Under the pieces are notes generated by a model. It was not told the DNA's origin. It did not search any database and was given only the letters and a program-made list of their open reading frames with translations. A stretch of 64,000 nt of DNA from Chrysoporthe austroafricana (lineage: Eukaryota; Ascomycota; Sordariomycetes; Diaporthales; Cryphonectriaceae). Positions 22,820 to 33,400 of the stretch are shown here, piece after piece. Numbering within the stretch: position 1 is the first letter of the stretch; the number at the start of each line of letters is the position of its first letter. The position numbers and the translations under genes are program-made. The stretch is taken from NCBI GenBank assembly GCA_001051155.2, contig JYIP02000012.1, positions 372,001 through 436,000 on the forward strand. Direction: 5' to 3'.

Positions 22820-24977
22820 CTTTTGTCTCACCGACATCGTGTTGGAATTCGTTGGTGGTCGTATCTTGTAACTGAGACACCATGGGTGGGGAGGAGAGAA
22901 TGGATGAAGAGAGACTCGGCGATGGGGCTGGATGGCTGCGGCGTAGGACAAAACAACGCCAACTCGAACACGTTGGTCAATAATGGCTAATAATATTGAA
23001 GGCGGATACGGTCTGTACAGACAGACGACAAGTCAATAAAGTGAATGTATCCTGGCTGACTCATCAGACTCTTATTCATCACCTGGAATGCCCTGATACG
23101 GGATACCCCAGCCCATGCCTTTGCATTGCAATGCGGCTCAAAGTGGACGACAACGTCCCAACACCTCCAGAACGTTGAAATACTAAATTGGGCAAGCCGG
23201 CCACGTCCCTTCACATATCCACACAAAATAGAGGTTGTGCTGACCAGATGGACAGGCTCTCGCACGCGCTCACGGCGCTGCGAGCCGTCCTGGCCAGGGA
23301 CAAATCAGGGGCAGCGGAATAGCCGCCCACAGAAGCGCCGCCAGACCTCACTTCTTGCCTCACCGCCAACGAAGTGCTCTCGTTGTCATGCAGCGATCCC
23401 CACGGTGACCCTCCCATCTGGGGCCATTCTTGCGTCCAACAGCAATGGCTGGGCCTCACCGACCTGCTCCCTGTCGCGCGGCTGGTCTCTCCTCGCGTGG
23501 CACGCCGGCGCTAAACCACACATGTCCTCGGGTTCGATCTCGCATCACCGTGCCTTGCCGCCGCGCGACGAGATCCTGGAATGCACGTGCACGACTCGGT
23601 GCCTACGCAGCCAGGCAAGCAGGACTCGCGGGCTGATGACACCGTCCCATCGCGCCGGCAGATAGGTGCCTGGTACCTAGGGACCCTGGTGGATCGAGGC
23701 CTGGAGGGCGAGCGTCTCCCATGTGTCGTTGGCGGTCAGGACCTAGACCGGCTGGATCCTAGGCGCTTCGGCGGTGCGCTCGCCCTGCGCGAGCGGGCAG
23801 GCTGGGTGGGCGACGGGTCGTATGAGCGTCACGCGGGCGGTCGCACGGCGCTACCTAGCGGGCCGTTGGCGGGCCAAGGGGGTCAAAAAGCACACTTCTT
23901 GGCTGGGGGTGGCGAGCCTCCATCGCGTCCGTCGACATCTCATCTCACGCGCGCTTACAGCTCTCAAGCAGCTGAGCGGCCGGTACAGCGCAGGTCTATA
24001 GTCGTGTCCTCATTGGTGTTCCTGACATATTCCCAAGCCAGCGTCACACCCACTCATCCCAAGTAGAGGCATGACCCCCGGATAGAGGGACAAACGCCAA
24101 CAAGATGCATGCCGGCAACACGCGTGTATGAAGGATCCTGATCGTGGGGCCTATAATAAGAAGCGGCTACGCAGGGTGACGAGATGCGGCTGCAGGGCGG
24201 CATGTAACTTGTCTATTCCAACGACAAGCCATCAGCCTATCATGCCCTCCTGGGGCCTTTTTCCCTCATCGTATATCTCGCCAACGCTTTCCTCACCGGT
24301 CTCATCCCAGCTTGGCCATCCGCCCAGTAGACGCAGACGTCGAAACTGTCGGTGACTGCACGCAATGAAAATAAGACCCCCCAGCTCCATATGTCTCTCG
24401 TCTGCCACCCAACCATGACCTTTGTTTGCCCTTTTTGACTAGACCCAGCGCCTAGAGAGGCATCTGGCAGATGACTTGCACCCTGGAAAGTCACCCTCGT
24501 ACCGGTACAAGTCCCACGAGGTCGATATACTTTACTAATGTTGAGGTACATCCAGACGACTTCCCATGGCATGCAGGGCATGACACATGTCGTCACGACA
24601 GGAAACAATGTTGTCTGCATGTCGAGCAGCCGAACCCTCTCATGCGTGGAGGGATGGGGACTCTTGCGTCTTGAACTGTTGAGATCTCAGCCGAGAATAG
24701 CATCAGAGCTCACTCTCACGGTGCCAGACACAATGGCCACTAAGCAAACTTGCTCGTCAATCAGGCTCGGAAGGTAGAGAGATGATGGTGCCTAAGGATA
24801 GGACTGATCTTGTTGCATTGCGTTTCACAGCATTATGTACAGCTGCCCGATGACTGCGTCCCATCAGAAGATAGCAACCAATCGCTCTCGTTCTAAACAG
24901 AATGTAGCATGAGTGCATTCAACCAAAGGCTGCTCAAGCACCGCCAACGGCAACAACGCATCGCCAACACCCTCGCC

Positions 24978-26924
24978 TCATTTCTTCTGCCTCTTAGCGC
25001 TCTTGTCAGATGTCGTGCTGAGCACACTAGCACTTCGTTTGTTCCGCGCACCGCCGCTGCTTCCTGGTCTGGCACCCTCCTCCTGTTTCACAAGCGGCGT
25101 TGGCTTGTCATCATCCTCTGCAGCAGTAGCAGACGCGTCACCGTTGCCATTTGTGGTCGGCTCCTCGTCCTTCTCCGGTTGAGGTGCATCTCCAGTCGCG
25201 GGCACATCAGCAGCGGGTGCTGAGTCATTGTCTTTGCCGTTCGAATCACCATTTGTCTCCGCCGGCTTATCTCCTGACGTCGTGCCAGCGGTTGCGCTCG
25301 CGTCGGCGGAGGCCTCGCCATCCTTCTTGTTGTCGGCGGGCGCCCCGTCGACGTTGCCGTCTAGGCCCAAGGCCGCTCTTGCCTTGGCCCGCTCTGCTTT
25401 CTTCGCTTCTTCAATCTTGATCTCGTTCTCAACCTTGTCCTTCTGCTTCCTCAGGTCTACTAGGCTGGTGACCGCGAGCACTAGCTTCTCGTATTCAGCC
25501 ACGACCGTCGCGGTAGGCATGTTGAGACGCACGGGGATACTGAGCTCGTTCAGAACGTGCTGTATCCTTGCCTGCTGCTGGCCGCTCTTGTGCGAGAAGA
25601 GTTTGTTAACCCGCTCGTACCGGAAGGTCGGCCCAGAGCTCAGCCGCTCGTGCGTCGAGACGCCGTATATCTGCTCCTCGTATTCACTGAGCTTGCGCCT
25701 CTCGGGAGGCGGCTGCCCCTTCTTGTTGGCGACCGGCGTAGGCTTCTCGGCACCGATCGAGTCGCGGTGTCCGGCTGCCTGGGCCGCGATGCTCTCGCGT
25801 CGATTTGGTGCTGTCTCGGACACTGCACTGGATGGTTGGGCATTCGGTCCTGGGCCAGCCGGGCTCGCGCCTTCGGGTCCGACAAGAGGCTTGCGCTTCC
25901 TGGCTTGGCTTTGGGTCTGCAGCGTATTCAGAAGTTGAGCGAGCCCGGCACTGCCCCTGAATGCGCTGATGTCTTGGTCCGCGTGGGGATGATCCAGCCT
26001 CTGGTAGAGCTCCCTCCGCTCCTCGTTGAACCTATCCGCACGAGCCATGATGCGCTTGACCTCGATGAGGAGCGATTCCTCCTCTTTGGCCTCGGCTTCT
26101 GTCCTCGACATCGTATTCAGCGCGAACCTCTTCCGCTGGGCTTCCTTCTCCGGGTCGAAAGTCAACATCATATTGTGCATGTCCCATTCGAATTGCGTCA
26201 TGTATTGTTTGGGTTTCTGGACCTCCATCATCTTGGCCGCCACCTCGTAGTACCGTGCCTTGAGGTCCTCCATCGTTCGCTGCTTGGGAGCGGGGACAAC
26301 TGCCGTGCTCGACCCATCCATCTCCATATCCTCGGGCTGTTTCGGAGAATACTCGAAGCGGTCCCATATGAGAGGCCACCGCAGGTCAAAGTCCCTGGCC
26401 AGCTGGAACAAGTAGTCGGTCTCATCCTTGGTCCAGTCGCCGCTCTGGAGCTTTGCGTCATACTGCTCCTCGTTGTAGTCGGGCACCTGGACCTTGACAT
26501 TGAACTTCGCAAACGCCGAGTCCTCGATCTCAGGCTCCTTCTTGCTGCCCTGCTCTCCATTTTCCGTAACCATGCCTTCCGCGCTCTCGCCCTCCGCTGC
26601 TGTATTCCCGTCAGTCTGGTCCGGCCCGGCCTCTGACTTCCGCTTCCAGTGCCGTAGTATCAAGCTATCGTCGTCGCGCGCCGAGTTCTTGAAAGGCCGC
26701 AGTTCCCATTTCGTGGCTGGTTTGCGATTGACCAGACGGCGCTTCTTGTAGAGGGAGACTTCGGGTACGATGGCAATTGGGGTGTCGCCTCCGAGACTCT
26801 GGACTTCGCGTGCGAGTCCTTTCAGGTTTGGACGCGGGGCTGCGATCTTTTGCTTCTTAGAAGGACGGGGCGCCAGGCCATCAGAGGGCAGGTTGAGGAC
26901 ATCTCGGACATCGTTGGAAGTCAT
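24978..26924 (-). CDS. SWC4: SWR1/NuA4 subunit SWC4 (DMAP1)
   Basis: Shared subunit of the SWR1 histone H2A.Z exchange complex and the NuA4 acetyltransferase. A single 648-aa exon. The N-terminus has the SWC4/DMAP1 region with DVLNLPSDG, PSKKQKIAAPRPNLKGLAREVQSL and KWELRPFKNSARDDDSLILRHW. A SANT/Myb-like domain spans about residues 160-232: SGDWTKDETDYLFQLARDFDLRWPLIWDRF, then TMEDLKARYY. A second conserved block follows KLSEYEEQIYGVSTHERLSSG and leads into helical coiled-coil sequence with VVAEYEKLVLAVTSLVDLRKQKDKVENEI. The last ~120 residues are low-complexity Asp/Ala/Lys. It is nuclear and almost certainly essential. A p24-family gene is divergently transcribed from the same spacer. Confidence 0.93.
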   Translation of the reverse strand: MTSNDVRDVLNLPSDGLAPRPSKKQKIAAPRPNLKGLAREVQSLGGDTPIAIVPEVSLYKKRRLVNRKPATKWELRPFKNSARDDDSLILRHWKRKSEAGPDQTDGNTAAEGESAEGMVTENGEQGSKKEPEIEDSAFAKFNVKVQVPDYNEEQYDAKLQSGDWTKDETDYLFQLARDFDLRWPLIWDRFEYSPKQPEDMEMDGSSTAVVPAPKQRTMEDLKARYYEVAAKMMEVQKPKQYMTQFEWDMHNMMLTFDPEKEAQRKRFALNTMSRTEAEAKEEESLLIEVKRIMARADRFNEERRELYQRLDHPHADQDISAFRGSAGLAQLLNTLQTQSQARKRKPLVGPEGASPAGPGPNAQPSSAVSETAPNRRESIAAQAAGHRDSIGAEKPTPVANKKGQPPPERRKLSEYEEQIYGVSTHERLSSGPTFRYERVNKLFSHKSGQQQARIQHVLNELSIPVRLNMPTATVVAEYEKLVLAVTSLVDLRKQKDKVENEIKIEEAKKAERAKARAALGLDGNVDGAPADNKKDGEASADASATAGTTSGDKPAETNGDSNGKDNDSAPAADVPATGDAPQPEKDEEPTTNGNGDASATAAEDDDKPTPLVKQEEGARPGSSGGARNKRSASVLSTTSDKSAKRQKK

Positions 26925-27523
26925 GGCAGGTCGATGTCGACGTTGATGTCAACATCAGAATCTGTCTAGGTAGACGGCCGGTGGCATACAGGACAACGCG
27001 TCGAGAGCCTCAAGGCAGGAGATGTTATCAGACTTAATCAGACATGGGTGAGGACATGTATGGTGTGGGGGAGCGAGATGGGCCAGTGTTCTGGCAAGAC
27101 ACGCGCTGTGCAAACAATAGTTAAGTTCTGCAGACCACAGAGGGGAGGGTGCACAGACCAGCTGCTTACGTGATGAGCCTTCTCCAGGCTCAGGGCCTGT
27201 GGGCCCCAATGCTCATGCAGGGAGATAAGGAGCTTGGGCCTGCCACACTGGGCTTGGGCCTGGCCCTGGCCCTGGAAACCTGCTGGAGCTGGACCTAGAA
27301 CCCCTGCATGGTCATTTGGAGACCGTGGCTCTTCGATTTCGACCGCCGAGTTGCTTCAGACCGGTCGGCATCACATATCCCTTCTCATGCAACGCGACAG
27401 ACGACACAAAATCCTGTCGTCCCCAGCTACCCTCGATAGACAGACCGACTCTCTGTCGCACAAAGGGGCTTCTCCTCCACCCAACCTGCACAAGTCTCAG
27501 CTCGACCCCACGAGACAGCAGAC
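26925..27523. promoter_or_regulatory. Shared intergenic promoter region, SWC4 / p24
   Basis: A 599-bp spacer between divergently oriented genes, so it must hold both promoters. No TATA box is evident. There is a short tandem of GGGCCT/GGCCCT-like units at 27234-27280. Confidence 0.55.
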
Positions 27524-28355
27524 ATGAGGGCCTTCTTCCCTCTCGTGGCCTTGAGCTCCCTTGCTCAGGTCACCCAGGCCCTCTACTTCTACCTCGACGG
27601 CAGCACCCAAAAGTGTTTTTACGAGGAGCTCCCCAAGGACACCCTGGTGGTCGGTCACTATTCGGCAGAGGAGTATGACGATCAGAGGCATGCCTGGTGG
27701 AAGCATGATGGGATCAGCATCTTCATCACTGTTGATGTATGTTGGTCGCGTGGACGACCGCTTTGCGCCCTCTCCCAGTCCTCCTTACGCCAGGAGATAT
27801 CGGTTTACTAACGCTCTACTGCGCTTCGAACAGGAACTGTTCGACAACAACCACCGCATAGTAACGCAAAAGGGTGGCTCTGGCGGCCGCTTCACCTTCA
27901 CCGCAGCCGAGGCCGGCGACCATAAGATCTGCTTTACCCCCTCCTCCGACAGCGGCAAGACGGCCTGGCTCAGCACGTCCAACCCCAACGGCGGCATCAA
28001 GCTGACCCTCGACATGACCATTGGCGAGACAAGCGTGATCGAGAGTTCTGACAAAGACAAGCTAGAGGACATCCAGTCGAGGATCAAGGACCTGAACTCG
28101 CGACTGCAAGATATTCGCAGGGAGCAGGTTTTCCAGAGGGTAGGAGCTGTCCAGCTCACGTGGCAAGCCTGGATTTGTGGCTCACGGTGGCTAACTTGAG
28201 AACAGGAACGGGAGGCCGAATTCCGTGATCAGTCCGAAGCTACGAATTCGCGTGTGGTCCGATGGATGCTGATCCAGCTGGTCGTTCTTGGCGGTACCTG
28301 TGCATGGCAGCTCTCCCATCTGCGGTCATTCTTCATCAAGCAGAAGCTTACTTGA
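27524..28355 (+). CDS. p24 (emp24/gp25L/GOLD) family cargo receptor, alpha-type
   Basis: Type I membrane protein of early secretory vesicles that selects cargo between the ER and Golgi. Exons 27524-27736, 27834-28139 and 28206-28355 all join in phase 0 and give 222 aa. A signal peptide ends near LAQVTQA. The lumenal GOLD domain starts at [20 protein letters not shown] and contains the two expected cysteines, in KCFYEE and KICFTP. A coiled-coil segment follows ([20 protein letters not shown]), then one transmembrane helix ([18 protein letters not shown]) and a short cytosolic tail, [10 protein letters not shown]. The FF pair is the usual COPII-binding signal, and the classical terminal KKxx is not present. 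The N-terminal LYF motif is typical of the alpha subfamily (yeast Erp1/Erp5/Erp6, animal TMED4/9). Confidence 0.9.
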
Positions 28356-29094
28356 GACATTTGGGAGGTGTACGTGTGATGAAGCGGAACATGTGTTATG
28401 GATTGGGACAGGGAACCGGATAGGGAAAATCTGCGTTTCTCATGAAAGGGCGTTGGTCTGCCAGCCTTTGGTTGAAATGATATACCTATGGAAATGCAAA
28501 GCTTCAGGAGACGATCATTCCGGATTGAGTTCATTGCGAAAAGACGGGGAGGGCTCCCAGTGGGGGCGTTTGCTCTGGGTGGTTTTTCTTCCCTTCTGGG
28601 TCCCGCCCAGTGTGCCTTAGACCTCGCGGAAGGGAACGGTGGCGCATCATCTCTTTCATCAGTGTCAATTCCTGCCTGATACCAACCCCAGAAAACACCT
28701 TAGACCGCATATATGTGCTAAGAATGCAGAACCACGGTTGAGCATACCCACAGTCATTACCTGCTTAGGTAGTTACGTCGTTGTGCATCCCATTAGCCCA
28801 GACGCGAAACCCACCACACAGCTGCCCTGATCAGCAAGACTCATCAGCCCACACCCAACTTATCTCTCTCCTCTGCCACTTCTCAAAGTGACATATACCG
28901 TTGCTATACCTCACTTCTTACCCCGGTGGCTATGCCGTGGGCTCCCATGGCTCCGATCATGGCTTGAACTACCGTGTTTATGACCACGACTTTCTCTGCC
29001 ATGGCCGTGAGATTCTCGATCACGGTCGGATGATCGATACAGGTCGTGACGGGCTAGCGGATCTGAGCCGCGCCCACGAGCATCCGACGAGTAT
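28356..29094. other. Convergent intergenic region
   Basis: Lies between the 3' ends of the p24 gene (+) and the hypothetical gene (-). Only 3' untranslated sequence is expected and no ORF is supported. Confidence 0.5.
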
Positions 29095-30405
29095 TCAGGC
29101 CGGGGAGACTACGATTGAAGGCTGAGATGGCAAGCTGCTGCTTCCATACCCTGCAGCCACCGAGCCTTTATACCCGGAATAGCCCGGCTGTGGTGCTCCT
29201 GCGAAGGGGCCTCGCCCGTCAGCAAAGCTGAAGGTCTGGCTTCCTGGGGGTGCTGGATGGGACGAAGCCCCTGTCGAAGAGGCCGCAAACATGGCTACGT
29301 CTTCCGAGCCCCGGCCTGCGGAAGAGCTCCAGAAACACTTTCCCCCTTCGCCTTCGGGCAGGTCTATGTAGTTCGGGGCATCTGGGCGGCATTTGAGGGC
29401 CATCAGGTCCTCCAGGATGCGCCTACGCTGCTTGAACGAGCGGCTGGTCAAACGTATGGTGGGGTGTGGGAGCTTTAGTAGATCATCAACTTGACGTTCG
29501 CTCAGCGTCTTGTTGACTGCTTCCCTGATCATGTCATCCTCTTCCTGCGTGTACCGCAGGTATCTATCGATGCGCTTTTGAATATCGCATGCCAAGATAA
29601 CGTCCTTAGCTTTGCGTGGGCGTCCGTAGATAAAGCCAAAGTCGTGGGCCATCTGAGTGGCCTCGACTTCTCTGTTATAGAGCTCGATGATTTCCTTATC
29701 ATCCTCACAAGTGAAGTAGGGTGCTGTAATGTGGCCGTACGCCCCTCTTCCCTCAAGCAAATATATCCGCATGCTCACCTCGGCTTCTCCTAGGTTGAGG
29801 ATACGCGCAATCTCGCAGGTAGGTGTTCTATTCGCTCTCATACGCTTGAGGAGAGTTCTCTTGTCGGCTGGCAAATGGTTGAGAGACGTTAGATACTCGG
29901 CATCTGATTCCGATATCTTTCTCCGACCAGTGACCGCTTGAGCGTCGCTTGCTTGATTAACGACTTGCTCGAACGCCAATGCTGCCTCTGGTAGGGGCGT
30001 CGGGGAGTTGAGGTTGACGGCCTCGTCGTCACAGCCAAGGATTTTCAGGAAGTCTTCGTCATTGATCCAAGATAATACGCCTTTTGGGCTTGATACATTC
30101 TCGGTGCCATCAACTTGGGAAGACTCGGTGGTTCTTGGTGCTTGTCTTGTCAGCCGTGTCGCATCGTCTTTAAGGCTTGCTGAACTCCCACGATGTCCTT
30201 CGTCCGTATCACCCGATGGTAGGGGGATCGGGGGCAGAAATGTTTGCCAATAATTGCTGTATCGATTCCTTCTCAAGAAGCTGTCTAGGAGACAGAGCGA
30301 GTGGAGCACAGGGTCGTCGACATCATCGTCCTCGAGCCCTGTCCGAGGAACGTCCCATTCATTCATGCCGCGGTAAGTTGGACGCTCAGCAAGACCTGTG
30401 GACAT
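29095..30405 (-). CDS. Hypothetical protein with helix-turn-helix-like segments
   Basis: A single-exon 436-aa protein that I cannot assign to a named family. The N-terminal half is acidic and Ser/Thr-rich (GLEDDDVDDPVLHSLCLLDSF). The middle contains two segments that resemble small DNA-binding helices. One is SESDAEYLTSLNHLPADKRTLLKRMR with TCEIARILNLGEAEVSMRIY. The other is YTQEEDDMIREAVNKTLSERQVDDLL with SRSFKQRRRILEDLMALK, which looks like a degenerate Myb/SANT unit. The C-terminus is low-complexity Gly/Ser/Pro. A putative chromatin or transcription protein is the most natural guess, but this is inference. The frame is clean over 1.3 kb in a moderately GC-rich context, which supports a real gene. 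Confidence 0.7.
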   Translation of the reverse strand: MSTGLAERPTYRGMNEWDVPRTGLEDDDVDDPVLHSLCLLDSFLRRNRYSNYWQTFLPPIPLPSGDTDEGHRGSSASLKDDATRLTRQAPRTTESSQVDGTENVSSPKGVLSWINDEDFLKILGCDDEAVNLNSPTPLPEAALAFEQVVNQASDAQAVTGRRKISESDAEYLTSLNHLPADKRTLLKRMRANRTPTCEIARILNLGEAEVSMRIYLLEGRGAYGHITAPYFTCEDDKEIIELYNREVEATQMAHDFGFIYGRPRKAKDVILACDIQKRIDRYLRYTQEEDDMIREAVNKTLSERQVDDLLKLPHPTIRLTSRSFKQRRRILEDLMALKCRPDAPNYIDLPEGEGGKCFWSSSAGRGSEDVAMFAASSTGASSHPAPPGSQTFSFADGRGPFAGAPQPGYSGYKGSVAAGYGSSSLPSQPSIVVSPA

Positions 30406-33400
30406 CCGGTGTTAATCTGATAAAGACGTTGTGGAACTGTACGATATGTCTGGTTTCGTGACAGACGGCGACTTGTTCGTGTCGTTAATATGCGTGGTAT
30501 GAAGTCAGACTTATTGCCAGAAGACAGACGAATACCTAGATGTATATATACATGTATCAGGGCAGAACAAACTGAATTGAGTAACTCGCACTCAATAAAT
30601 TACGTGTTATGGAGGCCCGAAGACTTTGGGTGGCTTATGCCAAAAAGACCTGTATATTTGCAAATCATTGGCGAGGTTTCATCACTCTAAGGAATCTGCT
30701 CACCGTCGGTTTAATTTAGCTGCTCTCATGATGCCAGAATGGCATGATCGTTCACTTATCGTCAAATACACCGGCACCAGGTCACTCAGCACCCTATCGT
30801 CTGAGCGAGAACAAGACTGCCAGATTGTGGAGGACTCCTGAAGTCGCTTGAGTCGTTTGGACGTCATAGACAAAGTAGAGGAAATAAGTATGTTACTTCC
30901 TTCATCAACCAGAGACATGACCCGTATTTGTGTCTTGTGCTCTGGTCATACGCTGCAACCGAGTCAGCATCTTGTTAGATAAACCTTGCGTTGTAAAGAC
31001 GACTTCGTGGGACTTTATTCGCGCGATTAGGCTCTAAGTCCTTTGCAAGATTCTTTCGGGAAGAAGTCTATTCATCCATGGGCCCGTCATTTTCATTCTA
31101 TGGAAAATTGATTATCCAAGGACGAAGTTCTTGAGTCCAATGAGTCAGGTACGCTTTTCCGCCGCGGCTCTGAAGCAGGACTTTTAAGTAATGACTTTTT
31201 GCCCCTACCTCTTTGATAATCCATAACATGAAATTTAATCCAGTCTTCGATTGTTTGGGTGTCACTGCTTGAGTGCCTCACGTCCTTGAGCGCCGAATAG
31301 TTGCTGCTACTTTGTTTTCAACTCTTCTTGAGAATACCAGAGCTTTTGTACAATTTTGTGCAGGACCTTAAACGGGTCAGTGTCAGGCGCCAGCACAATG
31401 ACTTATAAGTTGGCAGTTGACGCCTCCGAAGCGTCGAAAGAGACTTGAATCAGTGGGACATGGCCCTACTTCTGTCTCCAATACCTTGCGTAATGATGCT
31501 TGAATGGTTTCGACAGGACAGCCGATGTGTTCCAGGGATTAGCCACGCTTTTGACTTTTTCTCTAGACGGATCCACCTGGTCGTTATAATTGTTCCCATA
31601 CGTGACCTTCGTTGTGGTATCTTCGGCGAAGACCACAGGTCACCAACAATTTTTTTTTACGGGGTTGTTGTGAAAACTATAGGGTGCGTTAACTGATGCT
31701 ATAAGCGTGGCCAAAAGCCAGATCTATCATACGGGGTTGTTTGGCAGAGCGGTCGGTTAATCTGTCAGCTATATCTGTTCAGCGCCTGCCGGACCAGCCT
31801 CTGAACAACCTCAGGAGGCCGTAGTTCAATTCTCCAGTGTGGTGGAATCTTCGGCAACTTTTTTTGGGGAAAATTTACGCACTGCGCCGATTCACAGTGC
31901 TGCTCGCTAATTCACAGTGCTTGTTTCTCCTGGCCGATTTGTCCGCCTCGTTCACCGGACACTTGAGTAATTTCTGTCTTATCACAACAATGTGCTCCTT
32001 CGCAAAGGATACGAGCACTCCCACAACCTAGACCGCTCGTTCTTTCTAGCCTTAGATACTATCCCTCGAAGGATAACGGCAGCAGAGGACAGGCCGGACC
32101 TGAGCGTCCAAAGATCCGGCAATGTGCGCCCGGAAATGCGCCAATGAAATTCTGAGGCGATGCTGGTTTGTAAAGAGGAGGTCTACCGATATCTCTAGCC
32201 AAGCAAACCGAAATACGTTGAGACTGTATAGACTCAAGTCTGTCTATGATTCACACACACAGCTTTGGAAGTATTTAATTGTTAGAACAGGGACGTAGGT
32301 GCATCAATGTCGGCTCGCATGGCGAAACTGATGTGCCGCGAGGCCTGACTGACCAAGGCTTTAAGACAAGGTCGAGTGGCTATTACCTGTACGCCAAGCC
32401 TTCTGTGAAGTCCTGCTCATAGGGTACGGATGCATGCCCTCGTTCTGGAGCCTTCATCATACACAAGTATTCGCTCCTCTTTTGAGTGCAACCTTATCTA
32501 CTCACGAGCCGAATTTTATTTGACTCCACGTCGGTGGAGCAACTCTGATCGACATTGTGAACAGATACCAAGCACTGTGAAGAACGATATCGACTTCTTC
32601 CCCTTGGTTATGCTACGCAAGCGAAGGGACCTATCTACAGAGTGCTAATGTTCGCGTGGGTCAACTAGAGGCTCGTCAGTGCCCGACTTGGCGATCGAGC
32701 GAGGCAAGCGAATCTATTCTTCATTGGGTCGAGACTGTAGTCCCGACTTCAGTCTTTGACACTGAAGTGGTCGTACACGTGGGAGGCAATGCATCGCTCT
32801 GCGCCGCTGGTGAGGCTCGCTGACAGGCAGCATTCGCAGGGGTACCTAGGTAATTAAGAGCAAAAGCAGCCAAGGCCATCCATTGGTCCTTGGTGTGCGA
32901 TATCCTGTTGGCTAATTATATGCAACGTTTGCCCCACGAATGACGAATGTCTCCAGCGAGCGCCTCTGGCAGATGACCAAGTTGCTTCGCGCTGGGGCCT
33001 GGCTTGATGCACCCGTCTTAGGTGTAAGTCGGCTTCTTGAGGGCCTTGGTTAGCCGGAGTAAGCTCTCCGGGCCGGACAATCAGACCTTTGGAAGGGGGG
33101 TTAAAAACGAAAAAGAAAAGAAAGAAAGAAAACAAAACGAAAAAGAACAGATCAAGTCAATGCGACGATTGCTTGCCGTTTTGCCGTACTAGTCTCGGAT
33201 TGCCTCACGACTGATAAGCGAGGGCCGAGTGATATTCAACAGGGAGGTGTAGAAGGTACGCAGCCAAAAATTACCTCCTTTCTTCTCCTCGCTTGCTTTT
33301 TTGTCTCCTCCCCCTTTCTCTCCACCCCCCCCTCTCTTCCCTTGTACCTCTGAGAAGGACTCCACACACGATAAAGCTTTAGGAGATCACCCCCAGAGAG

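Larger units (their letters stand above)
14579..24977. other. Gene desert of about 10.4 kb
   Basis: No ORF here has domain content, intron-consistent structure or convincing codon use. Long apparent frames arise from GC-rich sequence and simple repeats. The stretch is bounded by the 5' end of the fusion gene on the left and the 3' end of SWC4 on the right, so all of it lies upstream of the fusion gene. It is mostly GC-rich, not RIP-like, and punctuated by microsatellites. It may hold a long leader, non-coding RNA or regulatory elements. I cannot define any of them from sequence alone. Confidence 0.55.

Noticed and set aside
23126..24066. Overlapping plus-strand frames of 160-180 codons near the right end of the desert
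   Set aside because: No recognisable domain, no splice logic linking them, and residue use follows base composition.
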